DNA of 64,000 bases from Agapetus fuscipes (lineage: Eukaryota; Arthropoda; Insecta; Trichoptera; Glossosomatidae), in contig OX637339.1 of NCBI GenBank assembly GCA_951799405.1, positions 9,858,001-9,922,000 of the forward strand, written 5' to 3'. Positions 1 through 12,000 of the stretch are shown in pieces; the first letter of the stretch is position 1; every line of letters starts with the position of its first letter. Both the position numbers and the translations under genes were made by a program. The notes beneath the pieces were generated by a model. It had not been told where the DNA came from. It was given only the letters and a program-made list of their open reading frames with translations, and did not search any database.

Positions 1-93
1 ATTGCGTAAATTGAAAATATGTATGAAAACTAAATCACTCACTAAGAGCGCTGTCGTAAATTCCATAAATTTTCAATTTACACAATCAATTGA

Positions 94-325
94 CTTATAG
101 GTTGGTATGAGGCTGACCACCCATACTGTAAAAAATGGTTCACTTTGCCAATGTCACCCCTGTTTCAGGGAAGGTCGGCAAAAGTTGTGGGGCTTATGTT
201 CATTTGAGGTTTGGATTTTATTTGTAAGTACGCATTCAGCATTTGTAAGCGCGAACTACACGTGTTGGTTTGTGGGCATACATCTGAGAGCTTTAAATGA
301 ATATATCCTTGCAACTTAGATTATA
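94..325 (+). repeat. RTE 3'-tail copy
   Basis: Starts near cttgacttataggttggta and ends ttgcaacttagattatag; nearly identical to the tail of the RTE at 5896-6148. Confidence 0.85.
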
Positions 326-1150
326 GAAGGGGCCTTAATGTAAATGTTTTATACTCAGGGTACAGATCTCAAAAGGTAATTAAGGATGATTTAAAAAATG
401 TCAAGACATTAGGTTGTGAAGGTACCATTTTTATCTAATTCTGTACATGCTTTCTAACCAAAATCGTATTAAAAGTATTGAGAAATCATTTTTGATAATC
501 AGTGAATATGAAAGTTTTTCTCACATATCTTATATTAATGATATTGCATTGTAAAAAAGCAGAAACTATAAACTAATGTGAAAGTGTGTCTTAGTCGCTT
601 CTGTACTTAGGAAACAATCTTCACTTTATAAAATTACACTATTCCTGTGTTTGGAACACTTGTAAGTTTGTACAATGGTATGCTGGTCGCAATGAACATA
701 GTTGAAATAGAACTTACCGGCGCCATCTTGTGTAAAACATCACAAAATTTGACAGTTAATTATGAAGTTAACTGTATTGTTTCGCACGTGGCTTTTCAAA
801 TATTTTTATGAAAAGCACAATGGACTCTACACAAATTTAACCAGTATTTTATTATTGGTTGCTACGAACCCTAGGCACATTAGACCTGTGATGTTTGGCT
901 GATGAGAAAATATAATATTTTGAAATTTGGTAGAAAATTATTTCCATTGAATTATTTCCAAAAATTATGTGGTGTCAGGGGTGTGTTAAAGATTCAAGAG
1001 TATTACGTTAAAGAAAAACAAAATGATTCTCATGCATTTTACCGATTGGTAGCTCAGAGTGTAACAGCAGCGTCATGTAAATTCATTGAGATCCTGCATC
1101 TAAACGTCACTCCAGTGTCAAATTTTGACAGAATGAAAGCTTAGTAGTGG
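326..1150. other. AT-rich stretch, nothing recognised
   Basis: No convincing coding, RNA or repeat signal beyond short fragments such as the 680-850 part, which loosely resembles repeat A. Confidence 0.5.
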
Positions 1151-1151
1151 G

Positions 1152-1455
1152 ATAATAATAATAATTTAGGATGATTTATTTGGTGAGCGCTGTTTTTGTG
1201 TGTATCACACCTCAAGAGCCCTCTGCGAGCTTGGTCGTCACTGTAGAAAGCGCCAATTCGCAAGCAAGACCCAGTTGTTGTAAGGTTGGATGGTGTAAGT
1301 GGCCGGTCTTTGATAAGGGTTTATGAATTTTTCAACCCAGCGAAGAGCACATTTGGAAATATAAATGGTATTTTTTGTGCTCCGCCGGGATTCGAATCCA
1401 CAACCTTCCATTTACGAGTCCGAAGTGTTGCCGCCGGACTACGGACCAGTCCAAG
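1152..1455 (-). mobile_element. SINE-1 copy, tRNA-derived
   Basis: Minus strand: head with A box-like TAGTC and B box GGATTCGAATCCC, body, and the CR1-type end agggctcttgaggtgtga...ccaaataaatcatcc. Tail (aataat) at 1152-1166. Confidence 0.85.
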
Positions 1456-2852
1456 ATGTATGTCCAGTGATGTTTGTTTGGCAACTTTTTTAAACTGTGA
1501 TCATTTTATGCATTTACATTTTAAACCATCGACTGCACTAGAAACTGCCTTTTACTTCTTTTGACTCAAGTCGTTCAATGTGAAATTAGCCACAAATCTA
1601 TTTTGACAGTTGCCATCTTGGAAAGCTTCACATTGAATTAAATTAATTCAAATAACATATGCAATACATGTTGCTCACTTCTCTACTCTTCCCTGCCTGT
1701 CTCTTATAAATTGAGTGTAATTGAATCAATTAGGTATTTTCAATAATGACAAATGTATACTCTCTTTATAAGTATGGGGCTCGGTCTGTTTATGTCCTCT
1801 GGGACGGTCTGTGTATTTATTTATTTTTACACAAAACTTAAAATGTAAATAATAAAGTACTTTTAAATTTAAAACTGTGTTTTATTTATTTTTGATAATA
1901 TTTAACATTTCAAGCAATTATGAGAAAGTATATTTTTCTCTCCTTCCTCTCTATTGGAAGAATTCTTCTAAACATTATTTTCAATGTTAAATTTAAAATA
2001 AACTTAAATAATTCTATGTACAAATTTATGAAACAACCATTTAGGGTGGGATCAAACAAGCATAATTTTGCAATATTTTTCAGTAAGTTTATTTCTCAAA
2101 AAAAAATCATTTTTATGAAGACCTAGTGCAATGTAAATTACTCACAAAATTATGCCTGTCTAACCTTGATCTAATTGATGTTTTTTTTTTTATAAAAAGT
2201 AGCAAGAACATAAAAATATATTGAGGCACTTGGGAATACAAGGATTATCATAATATTATTAATGTTTCGGCGACTTCTACCTATCAAATCCATAAAAAAA
2301 TCATGCTGATAAATTTTTCAAATACAATATTATTAAAAACATACAAAATGAGACTCCTTTCTGGGAAGATGTATTTTCCATCAAAGGAGAACATTTGCAT
2401 TCTTGTAACGTATTGCAATCAAACTTTTCCATTTCTGCATATTTATGTTTCACAAAAACTTTCAATAAATTTTATAGCAGACCAAACTTACTTTCGGATA
2501 CTTGCAGCAATTTTTCCCTTTATGATGAGATGTAGGAGTGAGCATTTCTCATTATGTGGCCGAAATAAACCAGTTTTTGTTTTTTAACAGACATCAGGAG
2601 TTCAGCTCTGGTATTCATATGGGAAAGAGCCTCGGCATTTGTGACTAGATTCATCTACAAAATTTCATTATATCTGAATGTAGACCCACATTTCATAGGC
2701 AGTGATTCATTTTTGAGGCGCAGTGTAAGTGTTTACCCTTCCATGCCTCATCATCTGTTGGGTATTTGGTATTTTCTGGTTTTTCCTGTTCCTATTTCCT
2801 CTGGTATTTTACATTATCATTAGATGTAAAGTTTTGTGCTCAGAGCTCAGAT
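1456..2852. other. Downstream of Vps36, nothing recognised
   Basis: AT-rich DNA expected to contain the Vps36 3' UTR. A minus-strand AATAAA near 2090 is one possible poly(A) signal. Confidence 0.45.
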
Positions 2853-3032
2853 TTAGTTAGCCTCTTGTTCAGTCAGGAAGCGGTTGGGATAGAATCTCAG
2901 TCCCTCGTCGGAATCGTCCCGGCAGGCTTGTCCCGCAGCCTCCGTGGCCATCAGCCTTTCCTGCGCCAGCACCAGGGAAACCCCGACTCGCTGGGATAGA
3001 TCCTCAGCTGAGAGTGGACCCGCAGACTCAAG
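2853..3032 (-). CDS. Vps36: Vps36 exon 7, second winged helix and stop
   Basis: Acceptor TTATTTTAG; codes LESAGPLSAEDLSQRV, the CRDDSDEGLRFYPNRF block, and ends LTEQEAN with TAA at 2855-2853. GC content is much higher than in the flanking DNA. Confidence 0.93.
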   Translation of the reverse strand, partial: LESAGPLSAEDLSQRVGVSLVLAQERLMATEAAGQACRDDSDEGLRFYPNRFLTEQEAN

Positions 3033-6000
3033 CTAAAATAAAAGATGAAAACCATAAGTAAAAAAATATTGGTAAATTTTTTGAGTCACCGTTCAGTGGT
3101 TCTAGTAGCCCCAAAAATGCCCATGATTCACGTTTGAAACTTTTCTTGGTGACCTGTTATGCTCCTGTTGATTCAGAGTGTATGGAGGTGAGAATGAGTT
3201 TTTGGAATGAGCTGAATTCGGTTGTGCATGAAAGGAAGAAGAATGAAAACATTGTAATTTTAGGTGATATGAATGGATGGATAGGTGCGCAGAGGGATGA
3301 ATGTTTGAAAATTATTGGTCCTGGTGGGAGAGGTGTAGTCAATGATAATGGGCGACATCTGATTGCTTTGTGTGCGGAGCACAGTCTTTTTGCATCGAAT
3401 ACTTGGTTTCGGCATAAGGATGTGCATCTGTACACGAGGCAGATTGTGGGAAGTCGCACAATCATTGACTACATCTGTGTGGATGAAAGACTGAGAGGAG
3501 CCGTAAGAGATAGCCGTGTCTACCGCGGGCCTGAAATAGGCAGTGATCACTATCTCTTATGTGCTAAAATAATGCTTGGTGAAGTAAGAAAGAAGAAACG
3601 CAGGAAGCAAGTAAGAATGACTAGAATAAAAGTAGAAAGGCTGAATGAAGAAAATGTGAAAGAGAAGTATGTATCAGAGCTCCACAAAATTTTAAGTGTA
3701 GATGAACTTGAGAAGAATGTGTGTGGAAAAGATATTGAAAGCATGTGGAAAGACCTGAAGGAAGGAATGATTGAATGTGCTAAAAAAGTATGTGGGGTAA
3801 CGAAAGGTGGAAAATTGAAAGGAGATGCCTGGTAGAATGATAGAGTGAAAGAAGCTGTGAAAGTTAAGAAAAAGTGTTATGAAAATTGGCTGAATGATAG
3901 AAATGATAGAAAGCTAGAAGACGAATATAAGATAGCTAAGAAAATGGCAAAGACTAATTTATGAAAGCAAGATGAATGAACAAAGAAAGATTGATGAAAG
4001 GATTAACAAAAGTTTCACCGACAGTAAGAAGGAATTTTGGAGGTGGATCAATGCGGATAGAAATAAATCTTCTGCATTGACCACTCCGGGAGTCAAAAGT
4101 GCTGCCGGTGAGATGGTATGGGAGAATGAAGAAGTATGCAAGAGATGGAAGAACTATTTTCAAGAAATTTTTGGCCAGGGTGAAAGAAGAATTTATGAAC
4201 AGACAGATGAAGAGAATGAATTGAAGATTTTGAAAGAAGAAATGAAAGTGTCTATTTCACGTCTGAAGAATGGGAAGTCTGCTGGGTTTGATGGTATAAA
4301 TGGTGAAATGTTGAAAGCAGGAGGTGAATGTGTGATAGATTGGATGTTTGAATTATGTAAGCTTTGTGTGAATGCAGGAGTAGTACCGATGGATTGGAGG
4401 AAGGCAGTCATTGTTCCCATTTACAAAGGTAAAGGGGACAAAAAAGACTGTCAGAACTTCAGACCAATCAGTCTTCTCAGTATACCAGGAAAAGTCTTCT
4501 GTAAGGTGATTATAAAAAATGTGATTCTGACTACTAGCAAAAGGGTTTCCGATATACAGTCCGGCTTTTTGGCCGGTAGAGGCTGTGTTGATCAGATTTT
4601 CACTCTACGACAACTTGTTGAAAAACAATTGTCGGTGAGGGGGAAACTATTCACGGCCTTTGTGGATCTGGAAAAGGCTTTTGACTCAGTGGACAGAGGT
4701 ATGTTGTGGGATGTTTTGAAAGCATACGGAGTGAATGGAGCTCTACTCAATGCGGTGCATGCGAACTATGAGAATAGTATGGCCTGCATTCGTATTGATG
4801 GTGAGTATAGTGAATGGTTTGAAGTTTTTAAGGGTGTAAGGCAAGGATGTGTGATGAGCCCATGGCTATTTAACATAGTCATGGACAAGTGTGTTCGAGA
4901 TGCTAGACTTGATGATTGTGGATTAATGATAGGAGAGAGCAAAGTAAGCGTTCTACTGTATGCGGATGATGCAGTCCTTGTATCTGATTCAGCAGTGGAA
5001 TTGCAAATGATGCTCTCTAGATTGAACGAAGCTTTGAAAGGTAATAATTTGAAGTTGAATGCAAGAAAGACGAAAGTTTTGATTTTTGAAAGAGATGATG
5101 AAAATATGAATTATGAATTTAAAATTAATGGAATGAATGTTGATGTTGTAAATGAGTTTGTATATTTGGGAAGTAAGTTTGAAAAAGATGGAAGAATGGC
5201 AGGTGAATTTGAAAGAAGAATAATGAAAGGCAGGTGTGTACTGGGTGCGACCGCTTGCATCGCCAGGAACCAAAATCTCTCAAAAAATGTTAGATTGGCG
5301 GTGCACGGTGGTATACTAGTGCCAACCTTGATGTATGGAAGTGAAGCCTGGACGGTGAGTGAAAGGGAAATTAGTAAAGTCCATACAGTAGAAATGGACT
5401 ATCTAAGAAGTATGATTGGGAAAAAACGAAGTGACAGGGTGAGGAATGATTTTGTAAGAGAAGAATGTGGTGTAAGGGAAAGTGTGAAAGTGAAGATTAA
5501 AAGAAGTATGTTAAGATGGTTCGGGCATTTGGAGAGAATGAGTGATGAAAGATTGACGAAGAAAGTATATGTTGCTAGAATAGATGGATGTCGTGGTAGA
5601 GGAAGACCGAGAAAAGTATGGAAGGATCAAATCTCTGAAATAGCGAATGAATGGGATATCCAGAGTCATAATAAAAGGAGGACTTGTATGAAAAAGGTTA
5701 TGACTCTGGATGAAATGAAAGAAGTATGCAAGGACAGGAAGAAGTGGCGGCTAATCTGCAATGTTGATTTCTAATGTTGGTGTATTCATTTGCTACATTT
5801 TTTTGCATAGAAAATTTTTGACTTTTTTTGTATAGATTTCTTTGTAAGGTTTTGTTCTTTTTTATATTTAAATGTAATTTATTATTCATATTCCTTGACT
5901 TATAGGTTGGTATGAGGCTGACCACCCATACTGTAAAAAATGGTTCACTTTGCCAATGTCACCCCTGTTTCAGGGAAGGTCGGCAAAAGTTGTGGGGCTT

Positions 6001-9000
6001 ATGTTCATTTGAGGTTTGGATTTTATTTGTAAGTACACATTCAGCATTTGTAAGCGCGAACTACACTTGTTGGTTTGTGGGCTTACATCTGAGAGCTTTA
6101 AATGAATATATCCTTGCAACTTAGATTATAGATTATAGATTTATAGATTCACGTGCTCCTTGCAAACGTATGAGTCTTACCAGTCTCAGCCAGTGTAGAT
6201 GCTGCAGTAGAGGAGTGACTTGGTCTACAATCTAGACGGGTTCATAAGTGATATTTGCACAAGTTGTGTGGATAAGACCCAGTGCTAGTTTAAGGGGGGT
6301 CCGCAGTGCCCGCAGCGGACAGCGCCCCAAGGCCCAAGGGGCCCTGTGGGGACCCTTTTGGGTTAATTTCTTACAGTACTTCTCCTTGAAAAAAAATATG
6401 AGAAATAATTCTTCACTATAAAAAAAAATTAGGTAGGTATGTACTTTTGAAAGAAATTACAAAAAAATATATACCTATTGCAAAAAATTGTTGTAAATAA
6501 TAAAACAATGTTTTTACGTGCCAAGCCGTGGATGTGAGTCTGCTGCCACGCCATACCTAGTAGGTAGGTATTACCTAGCCGTACCACGCTGCACGCCAAA
6601 CCAAAACAATAACAAACCAGCCTAGCATTTTTGCATAGGTATTTTGATTCTTGTTGCGGTGTTCTTATTAAATTAATTAATAATGTATGTATACTTCAAA
6701 TTATTTATTCGCAACGGGACGGGAGAAAGGGCTTTTTCAAAATTAAAATTGACAAAAAATGACCTCAGGAGTCAGGACTACAATTTCCCAGCACAAACTG
6801 AATCACCTGTCAGTGATGAACATAAATTACGACACCTTACAGAATTTAGATTTTTCGACTACACTAGAAAAATTCGTGACTGCGAAATTACGAAAAAAAA
6901 TGTTTTGAACCTTTACGTTGTGCCTAGCTACCTAATGTAGGTACCTACCTATAACAATGTACCTACCTACTTTTCTAAAAAATTGTCATTAAATTGTGTT
7001 TAAAAAAATGTCATTACCTACTTATTTGGGGGGGGCATGAGCAGCGTTGGACCCTACCCAAAATACCTTAAAATGCCCCTGATAAGACCGATGCAGCATT
7101 CCCACAATTTGTGTGAATAATAAACCTCTGCCAGTTTGCACAAGTTGGGAGAGCAAGATCCAAACAGCTATTTGCAGGAGTCCTATGAATATCCATTTTC
7201 ATGTTATATAAAGATGTTTGTTTGCATATCAACTATAAATAAAAAAAGTATTTTTACCATTTCCGCGGTTTCTTTAATGACAACATTTTCATCATGTGAG
7301 TTGAGTTGTATGACACAGGCGCCACTGGGAAATTTACGCAGGGACATGGGGGCTCCAATGGCTTCCATCAATCTGAAATTCAACACATACTCAGGCATAA
7401 AGGAATGGACTTGAAACAAATACCATACACAGGAAATAATTTAAGCCACACGCTTGGTCTTTAGGGAAAAGGCAAAAAAAAAGTAATTGTTTGCTTAGGA
7501 CCGTAATTCCATACAAGTGTGCCATTTTCACGCCAAGAAAAATAAATCTTAATTCAAAATTGTGTTAAGTCTATTGAGTAACACTGATAGCTGCAATCAT
7601 TTAATCAATTTCAGGCCGATTTTAAATCAACCCACATGAGCAGATTAAAAAATTAAATAATGTTAATTAAATGTGATATAAATGATGGCACACAATGGGA
7701 TTTTTCAGCATCATCACACCATAGAGAAAGATGGAAGCTTATTACTGATCCAGTACTTGTGATGTATAGAGCCAAGCTATAGCGACGCACTACATGGTTT
7801 GTAATTGATATATCCATCAACATTTGACAATATGCTGGAGTGATGTTTTCCGGGATCTGTTGCCGTGGTCTGTGGGAGCTGGAGCTTCCGGACGTTTCGC
7901 CCATTTCTACGATGGGCTTCTTCAGCATGAAGTATGATGATTATGATGATCTTGATGAGAACTGTGATCACAGTTCTCATCAAGTTCTCTCAAGTTCACG
8001 CTCAAGAAGCCCATCGTAGAAATGGGCGAAACGTCCGGAAGCTCCAGCTCCCACAGACCACGGCAACAGATCCCGGAAAACAACACTCCAGCATCATCAG
8101 CCGGCCGTGTAAGCCTAAAACTCTTATTTGACAATATAATCAACTTATAAAGCTATCACTGTAAGAAGCTTTTTGCACTACATGCATTCTGATTGGTGTG
8201 TCTATGGTTTTTTCCCACCCGGCGCTGGATAGGAAGTCTAGTATTGTATCTATAATAATCTAAATTGCTAAGATATATTGACATTTAAGGCTCATATTTG
8301 ATTCATGTTCACAGGCAGGCACATGTAAGTTCGCGTTTACACCTGCTGCATGTGTGTACGTACACAATAAACTAAACCTCACATGATCATAAACTTTGCA
8401 AATCCTGCCACTTTTCCCTAAAACCTAGGTGGCATTGGCAAAAGTAAACCAAGATTTTACAGCAGGGGAGATCAGCCTCATACCAACCTATTAGTCAAGG
8501 AACACAAACAATTTGGACCTTGAGATAATTAACAAACTTAAAATTAAAGTAATTAAAATTAAATATGAGAATATATACTTTCACACCTTTTGTCGGGTAA
8601 TCCATAAACAAACCGAGCAGAATGCATTGTGTTAATTCTTTTTGACTTCACAGAGGCATCTAACATTCTGCCAGCTGCTGCACATATCAGGAAACTTACC
8701 TGCAAGCATTGAGGAGATCTTCAGGTGACACCAGCTGCAGGCCGCGAGCTCTGTTGACGCGGCACCAAACATCGGCTAATGCCATCATACCACCCGCATC
8801 CTGGATAACAAATCATACAGATATTACCATTATCAATGACCTGGTCCATAGTCTAATGGTAACGCTTCAGACTCGTAAATGGGAGGTTGTGGGTTCGAAT
8901 CCCGGCGGAGTACAAAAAATATACCATTTATATTTTCAAATATGGTCTTCGCTGGATTGAAAAATTCATAAATCTTTACCAAAGACTGGTCACCAAAGGT

Positions 9001-12000
9001 CCATCCAGCCTTACAGCAATTGGGTCTTGCTTGAGAATTAACGCTTTCTACAGCGACGACCAAGCTTTCGAGAGGGCTTTTGAGGTACGATTCACACAAA
9101 AACAGCGCTTACCAAATAAATCAGCCTAATTTATTTTATTTTTTCAATGGTACAACAACCCAGAGTGAGTCTTGGCCTCGTTGAACAACCACAGCCACCA
9201 CTGTTCTTTCAACAGCGGAGTGATGTAGGCATCCCGAAAATAAGTCAATTGCCCGCATTCAGAACAGACTGACATCTGCTCAGTTGATTGTTTGACTGGC
9301 AAATATATAGTGTAGAACGAATATTGATTTGGCACATCACGAAATAATATATTGTATAAGGGCTGTTGCTCACCACAAGAGATTCCACGAGGGAGTCGGA
9401 TATTTCCTGCGCCAGCCCTCTGTAGTAGTCGGAGTCACTCCTGAAGGCATCCCGGGTGACGGGGTCTTCTATGCCGAGGCTCATCAGGTAAGACTTGAAC
9501 CTCACTGTGTCATCCTCTGTGATGTCACCTTGCTTATCCTGCAGATGAAAACAGCAATAGCTAAATTGATCAAATACTGAGTTACTTACTTACTCTTACT
9601 CGTGCCTGTTTGTGGGCATGCATTTGATATGTGTTTTGAATGTTAATATATCAGCAGATTAGATAGATTCTGTCAAGTTTTAAGCAAGCTGTTCCATCGA
9701 CGTAGCTAACTGCATGCTGTCCCTGAAAGGGTCGCATGCATTTTTATATACAGCTTTGAAATAAACACCGCAACGGGGAAATAAATAGGTCCCACATGCC
9801 ACCTGCAATCCTTTCGAGAACAACATGGTAGAAGATTAACTATATTTGTAGCTGAGTTGTGCAGATCAGTCATGGTCTAGTAGGTTAACACTTCAGACTT
9901 GTTATCAGAAAGCAGTAGTTCATATTCTCAGCAGAGCATATAAAATTCATTTGCCTTTACCGAAGCCAAGTCACAAACGATCATCTATCTTTCAGCAATT
10001 GGGTCTTGCTTGGGATACTTCAAAATTTAAAGTTTTTTTGGTCTGCCGGGATTTAAACCTTTGATTACAAGTACATAGCGTTAACCTCTAGAATACAGAC
10101 AACAATATTGTTCTTAAAGAACAGTTAAAAAACGCCACAGTTAATAGATTAAAATAAAATATTCTTTGTTAAAATTCACATGAATTTTAACAAAGAATAT
10201 TTTATTTTAATCTAATAAAATGAACTTTCACGAAGTAACTGCTAAAAACCTAGATAATATAACGCCACAGTTGCGAGCAAAAAGTAAGTCTGATTCTTTT
10301 TTTACATTTTCACTTATAGGTTGGTATGCGGCTGACCACCAAAGTTGCAGGGTGTATGTTCATTTGAGATTTGAGTTTTTATGTTGTATAGGTTCACATG
10401 CGGCAGGTGCAAGGGCAAACTTATACGTGTCTAATTGTGAAAATGCATATAATGTGAATCCCCAATTTTACATATCTTTGCAACTTAGATTAGATTAGAA
10501 ATGAAACACAAATATCTTACTCTTATTTTTGTTGATATACTCTTGGACAAGCCGACCATATCTTTGGCCATGGTCATCAGTTTACTCAGATCTTGGAAGG
10601 CGGCCGATATGCTCTGATCTGTAGCCTTCTGCTTCTCCTCCAGGCTCCTCTCTATGCCCACAATGCCAGTTCTCGTCTTGATCAGGGCCTGCTTCTCTGT
10701 GTCTGTCTTGGGGACCATCTCAGCTATGATGATGTTCCAGGCCTTTAGAGACAGAGTCTCGCTCAGTATTCGGATGAAGGCGCCATCCAAGCCATCCTTG
10801 AACGACAGCTTGATGTAGTGAAATGAACTGTATTGTACGGGACCAGGATTTTTACCTGAAATTTTAATGTGAGTTAAAATTAGGAACAAGTACTCCGAGT
10901 ATAAAACATTGCACAATCTCATCTCAATTACGTAAATCAAAAATGTATGGAATACACTACAGCACTCCTAGAGAGGTATTTAGTTATCAAATATTTTTGG
11001 TTTTACACAATTTATTGTTTACACATTGAGTTTACACAATGTTTTAGTTTTCAGCCGCACAGATTTAAGTCAATGTACAAAGAATCAACCCGATATGGAA
11101 AAAAATTTAATGTGAGGACCAGATACAATTTTACATAAATCTTGGCCAACAAAAAAAAATTGAACATAACATATTTTAAACTTTTTAGGGTTTGTGTATT
11201 CGCACACTGAAAATTCATATTTAATTTAAAATAAAAATATTTTTTCAAGTTTCTTGAAAATGACCTGAAACTTGAAGGTCGAAAGTACTCGAGGCAAATA
11301 AAATTAATTATTGTGAAAATAAAACTACGTTTTTGAAAAAATATTTTTATTTTAAAATAACATATTTTACCAAACTTTGATTTCATTTCTTGACTTATAG
11401 GTTGGTATGAGACTGACCACCCATATTGTAGACATTGGTTCACTTTTGCCAATGTCCCCCCTGTTTTAGAGAAAGACATTTAACTTACACATATCTGATT
11501 GTGGACAAGTATTAAATATGAATCTGAAATTTTCTATATGTTTACAACTTATATTGCACATGATTAATGAAATGCCCGCATAAGGGTGACAAATATTGAC
11601 ACTGTCTTCCAATCCAAGGAAGATAGAAAATGCTAAAGTATGTCCGCGAGTGAACTGCTGATCTCGCAGACAAATGTTCTCTTTATAATTTGTACACAAT
11701 TAGCCACTTTTCCTACAAGATTCTGTCCAGTTTGTCTATGGATTCCCAAACTGACTGTGTGAAAGCGTTCATACATCACCATACACTACTAGACTTCTAG
11801 ACCGGCTATCCAGGGATAAACATACACTACTAGACTTCTAGACCGGCTATCCATGGATAAACTTACACTACTAGACTTCTAGACCGGCTATCCATGGATA
11901 AACTGAACAGAATGTGTCTAGTGTGTAAAAGCTTTTATTATATAAATCATTTGATAGACTAATCAGGGCTGGAAGTCTCATCACCACGGTATTCTAACCT

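Larger units (their letters stand above)
3120..6150 (+). mobile_element. RTE-clade non-LTR retrotransposon, 5'-truncated, nearly intact coding region
   Basis: An endonuclease frame and a reverse transcriptase frame are followed by a roughly 230-bp 3' tail and a short (gattata)n end at 6120-6150. The C-terminal RT part has YGSEAWT, LRWFGHLERM and GRGRPRKVW, typical of RTE-type elements. The 5' end begins inside the endonuclease domain, so the copy is truncated. It sits antisense in the last intron of Vps36. It is the longest and best preserved member of the main repeat family in the window. Confidence 0.88.

Noticed and set aside
107..319. 70-residue frame repeated at 107 and 5912
   Set aside because: Both are the RTE 3' tail, with no coding constraint visible in other copies.
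7653..8143. Overlapping open frames on both strands near 7.7-8.1 kb
   Set aside because: They are mirror images caused by the hairpin, not genes.
8838..8920. tRNA gene
   Set aside because: A and B boxes are present but no cloverleaf closes; it is a SINE-1 head. The same holds for 12804, 22950, 24500, 40100, 52060 and 60500.
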